From contig NC_036456.1 in the NCBI RefSeq assembly GCF_002775205.1, forward strand, positions 6,587,463 to 6,651,462: a stretch of 64,000 nt of DNA, read 5' to 3'. Source of the DNA: Xiphophorus maculatus. Lineage: Eukaryota; Chordata; Actinopteri; Cyprinodontiformes; Poeciliidae. The notes beneath the pieces are model-generated. The model saw only the letters and a program-made list of their open reading frames with translations. It was not told the DNA's origin and made no database searches. How positions within the stretch are numbered: the first letter of the stretch is position 1; each line of letters opens with the position of its first letter. The position numbers and the translations under genes were made by a program. Positions 63,199 to 64,000 of this stretch are shown here, one piece after another.

Positions 63199-64000
63199 GG
63201 CGGGTGGCTTAAGAGCGGTTTGCGGGACAGAAAACTAGGAAAGTGGGGATAGACCGGGGAGGGTCTCTGTGGGAGCAGGGGGGGTTAAGGACCAATCAGG
63301 GAGGAGCTGGCAGCACTGTGCTGACCTGAGCTAGGCTATTTCCCAGCTGATGCAGAGGTAACTCCTACCTCTACGGTTTCTCCTTTTGGTCATGAAATAC
63401 TCCATTGAGGCAAAAGCCAGGTTCGTCTTGAACCTTCGGGTACCAAAGGAAATTCTGGTCAAAATGTGGTTGTTTCTGGAGAGATGCTAGCATATAGTAA
63501 CGTGGTGGGAACCAGAATATGGATTTGTCTTGTCTTCTGAACTCAAAGGGTTTTTGAACAAGACATAAGAAGGGTCTGCCACAAAATGCCTTCACAACGT
63601 TTCCATCGTTGATTACAGCCAGGATGGTAGAGGATAGCTAGAGAAAGAGAGAGAAACAAAAAACCATGAGAGAGAAAAAATGAGAAGTCGGATCTTTGCA
63701 TGTGAAATAAAAACATTTGCTCTCCAACAAACTGACATGGGAGTTTCGCTTTTTGTAAAATCAGTAGTAGCAAGACGCTGCACCGTGTCATGTGCCTTGT
63801 GGAAGTCAATCAATTTCAGGTTTCAACAAAACCTCCTCTGTTTGACCATGACCAAGGGCTTCAAGTACTGGAAAAAGGAGCAAGTACATTACATTCACAT
63901 GGCATTCATCTGACACAACGCCAGCCTCGCTTTACATTCTACGTATAAAACCAAGCTTTAGTGAGAGTATTGTCATCCTCTGACAGAATGAGTGACTCAG
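63199..64000 (-). promoter_or_regulatory. slc12a6: slc12a6 5' UTR and upstream region
   Basis: GC-rich sequence surrounds the first exon (62990-63320), including GGGTGGCTT before the ATG and a GGGGAGGG/GGGGGG stretch near 63255-63285. An in-frame TAG 27 bases upstream of the ATG (63223-63225) fixes the start. No TATA box is evident. From 63360 to the window end I see only short ORFs and no gene I recognise. Confidence 0.45.

Noticed and set aside
63613-63813. Minus-strand DFHKAHDTVQR, resembling an RT motif (…DFxKAFDxVxR)
   Set aside because: The similarity is short, lacks a YADD box or other RT blocks nearby, and could be chance. Too weak to annotate.

Overview
This window is vertebrate nuclear DNA, almost certainly from a ray-finned (teleost) fish. 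Three long multi-exon genes with GT-AG introns can be rebuilt exon by exon. Introns and spacers are AT-rich and carry hAT-type and TTAA-type DNA transposon relics, a piggyBac element, LINE pieces and microsatellites. The species cannot be fixed from the sequence alone.

Layout, with every main gene on the minus strand: (1) 1-6.1 kb, a SAMD9/SAMD9L-like gene. It keeps only the C-terminal half of the usual protein and has an internal duplication. A TATA box with a probable non-coding first exon lies at about 6.0 kb, and a second, diverged copy of that cassette at 0.3 kb points to another paralogue beyond the left edge. (2) 9.1-21.5 kb, supt16h (FACT subunit SPT16): 24 coding exons giving an in-frame 1029-residue protein, with one GC-AG intron. 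(3) 24.4-32.5 kb, tox4 (HMG-box protein of the PNUTS-PP1-WDR82 complex): 9 coding exons, 666 residues. (4) 37.8-63.2 kb, slc12a6 (K-Cl cotransporter KCC3): 25 coding exons, 1156 residues. The summed exon lengths of all three are multiples of three, a strong internal check.

The rest is mostly transposon-derived. A dead piggyBac element (46330-48524) has TTAA flanks, terminal inverted repeats and three palindromic motifs. A dead Rex1/L2-like LINE (about 54709-57060) sits in slc12a6 intron 3. Small non-autonomous DNA elements sit in introns of all three genes and make up most of several otherwise tiny introns. One hAT MITE keeps a perfect 8-bp target duplication.

supt16h and tox4 act in chromatin and transcription (histone chaperone; phosphatase-linked HMG protein). 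slc12a6 is a volume and chloride regulator. The SAMD9-like gene belongs to an interferon/antiviral family. They share location rather than a pathway. I found no convincing new multi-gene system. The most unusual items are the half-length, internally duplicated SAMD9-like gene with its duplicated promoter cassette, and the palindrome-bearing piggyBac element.
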